Shown in pieces: positions 63,743-64,000 of a stretch of DNA of 64,000 nucleotides. A program made the position numbers and the translations under genes. How positions within the stretch are numbered: position 1 is the stretch's first letter; every line of letters begins with the position of its first letter. The notes below the pieces were generated by a model. That model did not search any database, was not told the DNA's origin, and saw only the letters and a list, made by a program, of their open reading frames with translations. Location: assembly GCF_051020975.1 (NCBI RefSeq), contig NW_027478165.1, forward strand, positions 3,564,001-3,628,000, given 5' to 3'. The DNA is from Osmia lignaria lignaria. Taxonomy: Eukaryota > Arthropoda > Insecta > Hymenoptera > Megachilidae.

Positions 63743-64000
63743 TACTTTTTATGTTCTATGATATTTTTCGATCAGAGGCGTAGTTCTCGAGATATATCAA
63801 GATATTTAAAAGTTCCGAAGCCGCACCAACATAATAGAGATACAGAAACACCGTGGCCCCTTTCTTTGAGATAACTCTGCACGATTGCGAGCTGGAAATG
63901 CCACTTCCAGTTTAGCTGTGCAGAAGAAGAACAACAAGAAGAAGAAATATCTCGAAATATGTCCGTCAGGACCCTTCCCTTGAGATAAATCTGCAAATAT
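63743..64000. repeat. Partial monomer at the window edge (258 of 322 bp)
   Basis: This is a D-type copy with ttcgatcagaggcg, gcacgattgc, gctggaaatg, ccagtttagc and caggaccc. It is cut by the end of the window at atctgcaaatat, not by a biological boundary. Confidence 0.95.

Larger units (their letters stand above)
1..64000. repeat. 322-bp satellite DNA array, 198 complete monomers plus one partial
   Basis: Landmarks such as tgatcaga, gcaccaacataat, aatgccacttcca and atctcggaaac recur every 322 bp from the first base to the last, always in the same orientation. Distances between equivalent points are 322 bp or a multiple, except at nine monomers with 1- or 2-bp deletions. No stretch of 300 bp lacks the repeat, and no unique DNA or mobile element breaks it. 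GC is about 40% and CpG is not depleted (hand count on copy 1). Most monomers differ from neighbours of the same class at only a few positions. This is typical of centromeric or pericentromeric satellite in eukaryotes. The role and host are inference: the window does not reach an edge of the array or show any chromosomal landmark. The strand is arbitrary. Confidence 0.99.
54405..64000. repeat. Domain 4: dimer, ten-monomer and thirteen-monomer copies (monomers 170-199)
   Basis: Markers concentrated here are tttgaacaga in place of tttgatcaga, gcgagcggcaaatg, ccccattctttg, gtccatcagg and accgtagcccc. Most neighbours are dimers or copies at 10- or 13-monomer offsets, described separately. The gaacag variant also appears at 37,668 and 39,278, so this domain shares ancestry with the end of domain 2. 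The array runs off the window on this side. Confidence 0.75.

Noticed and set aside
323..64000. About 74-codon open reading frame on the minus strand in most monomers, with a Cys/Ser-rich middle part
   Set aside because: The frame repeats because the monomer repeats. In most copies the apparent start is TTG and the frame contains no ATG, so it is not a normal eukaryotic gene. Many copies are broken (for example TAG after the third codon in A types, a frameshift in the 2-bp-deletion monomers), and substitutions change amino acids freely. The Ser/Cys run is only the minus-strand reading of the GAA/CAA tract.
1..64000. Hammerhead ribozyme, as found in some animal satellites
   Set aside because: I looked for a CTGANGA core with a following GAAA on both strands. 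The nearest words (ctgacgga, ctgatcaa) lack the core and there is no matching stem set. A covariance search would settle it.
1..64000. CRISPR array or other prokaryotic repeat system
   Set aside because: The repeats are contiguous 322-bp units with no unique spacers and no associated genes.
1..64000. Transposon or retroelement insertion, or telomeric repeat
   Set aside because: Every position belongs to a monomer in register. No target-site duplication, terminal repeat, reverse transcriptase-like frame or short telomere repeat is present.

Overview
The whole 64 kb window is one uninterrupted satellite DNA array. It is built from a 322-bp monomer repeated head to tail in a single orientation. 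Taking the phase in which base 1 begins a monomer (tacaatttatg or tactttttatg), it holds 198 complete monomers plus a 258-bp partial copy at the right edge. I find no protein-coding gene, RNA gene, transposon, CRISPR array or unique sequence. The monomer is about 40% GC (hand count on the first copy). CpG occurs at about the expected frequency (14 seen, about 13 expected). A long homogeneous array without CpG decay points to eukaryotic heterochromatin (centromeric, pericentromeric or a heterochromatic block) in a lineage with little germline CpG methylation. An insect or other arthropod is my best guess, but nothing in the window fixes the species and I do not recognise the family by name.

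Two old monomer classes are visible through linked differences. Class I has acaattta, gaagcg, gttttcg, atcgagat and, in the left part, ctagtgcgagccgc. Class II has acttttta, gatgcg, gttctcg, atcaagat and ctattgcgagctgc. Recombinants and sub-lineages of these fall into four domains. Domain 1 (1-20,283) mixes classes I and II. Domain 2 (20,284-40,887) has a derived class I type (A) and a three-monomer A-B-C unit. Domain 3 (40,888-54,404) has a seven-monomer unit A-B-C-D-E-F-G and its rearranged copies. Domain 4 (54,405-64,000) has two-, ten- and thirteen-monomer duplications. Domain 1 changes to domain 2 within one monomer and without loss of register.

Higher-order copies are seen at offsets of 2, 3, 4, 5, 6, 7, 10, 13 and 17 monomers, often nested. 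The 322-bp register is very stable. Nine monomers carry small deletions totalling 14 bp, which exactly accounts for the difference between 197 x 322 and the observed distance from monomer 2 to monomer 199, so there is no net insertion. Five of the nine are copies of one 2-bp deletion. The pattern is that expected of repeated unequal crossing-over, conversion and segmental amplification.

Inside the monomer there is structure of its own: an old internal duplication, two direct plus two inverted copies of CGAGATAT, a nested inverted repeat that could form a hairpin or cruciform, and a (GAA)3(CAA)2(GAA)3 tract that does not change length. The recurring 74-codon reading frame on the minus strand is a by-product of the repeat: in most copies it has no ATG.
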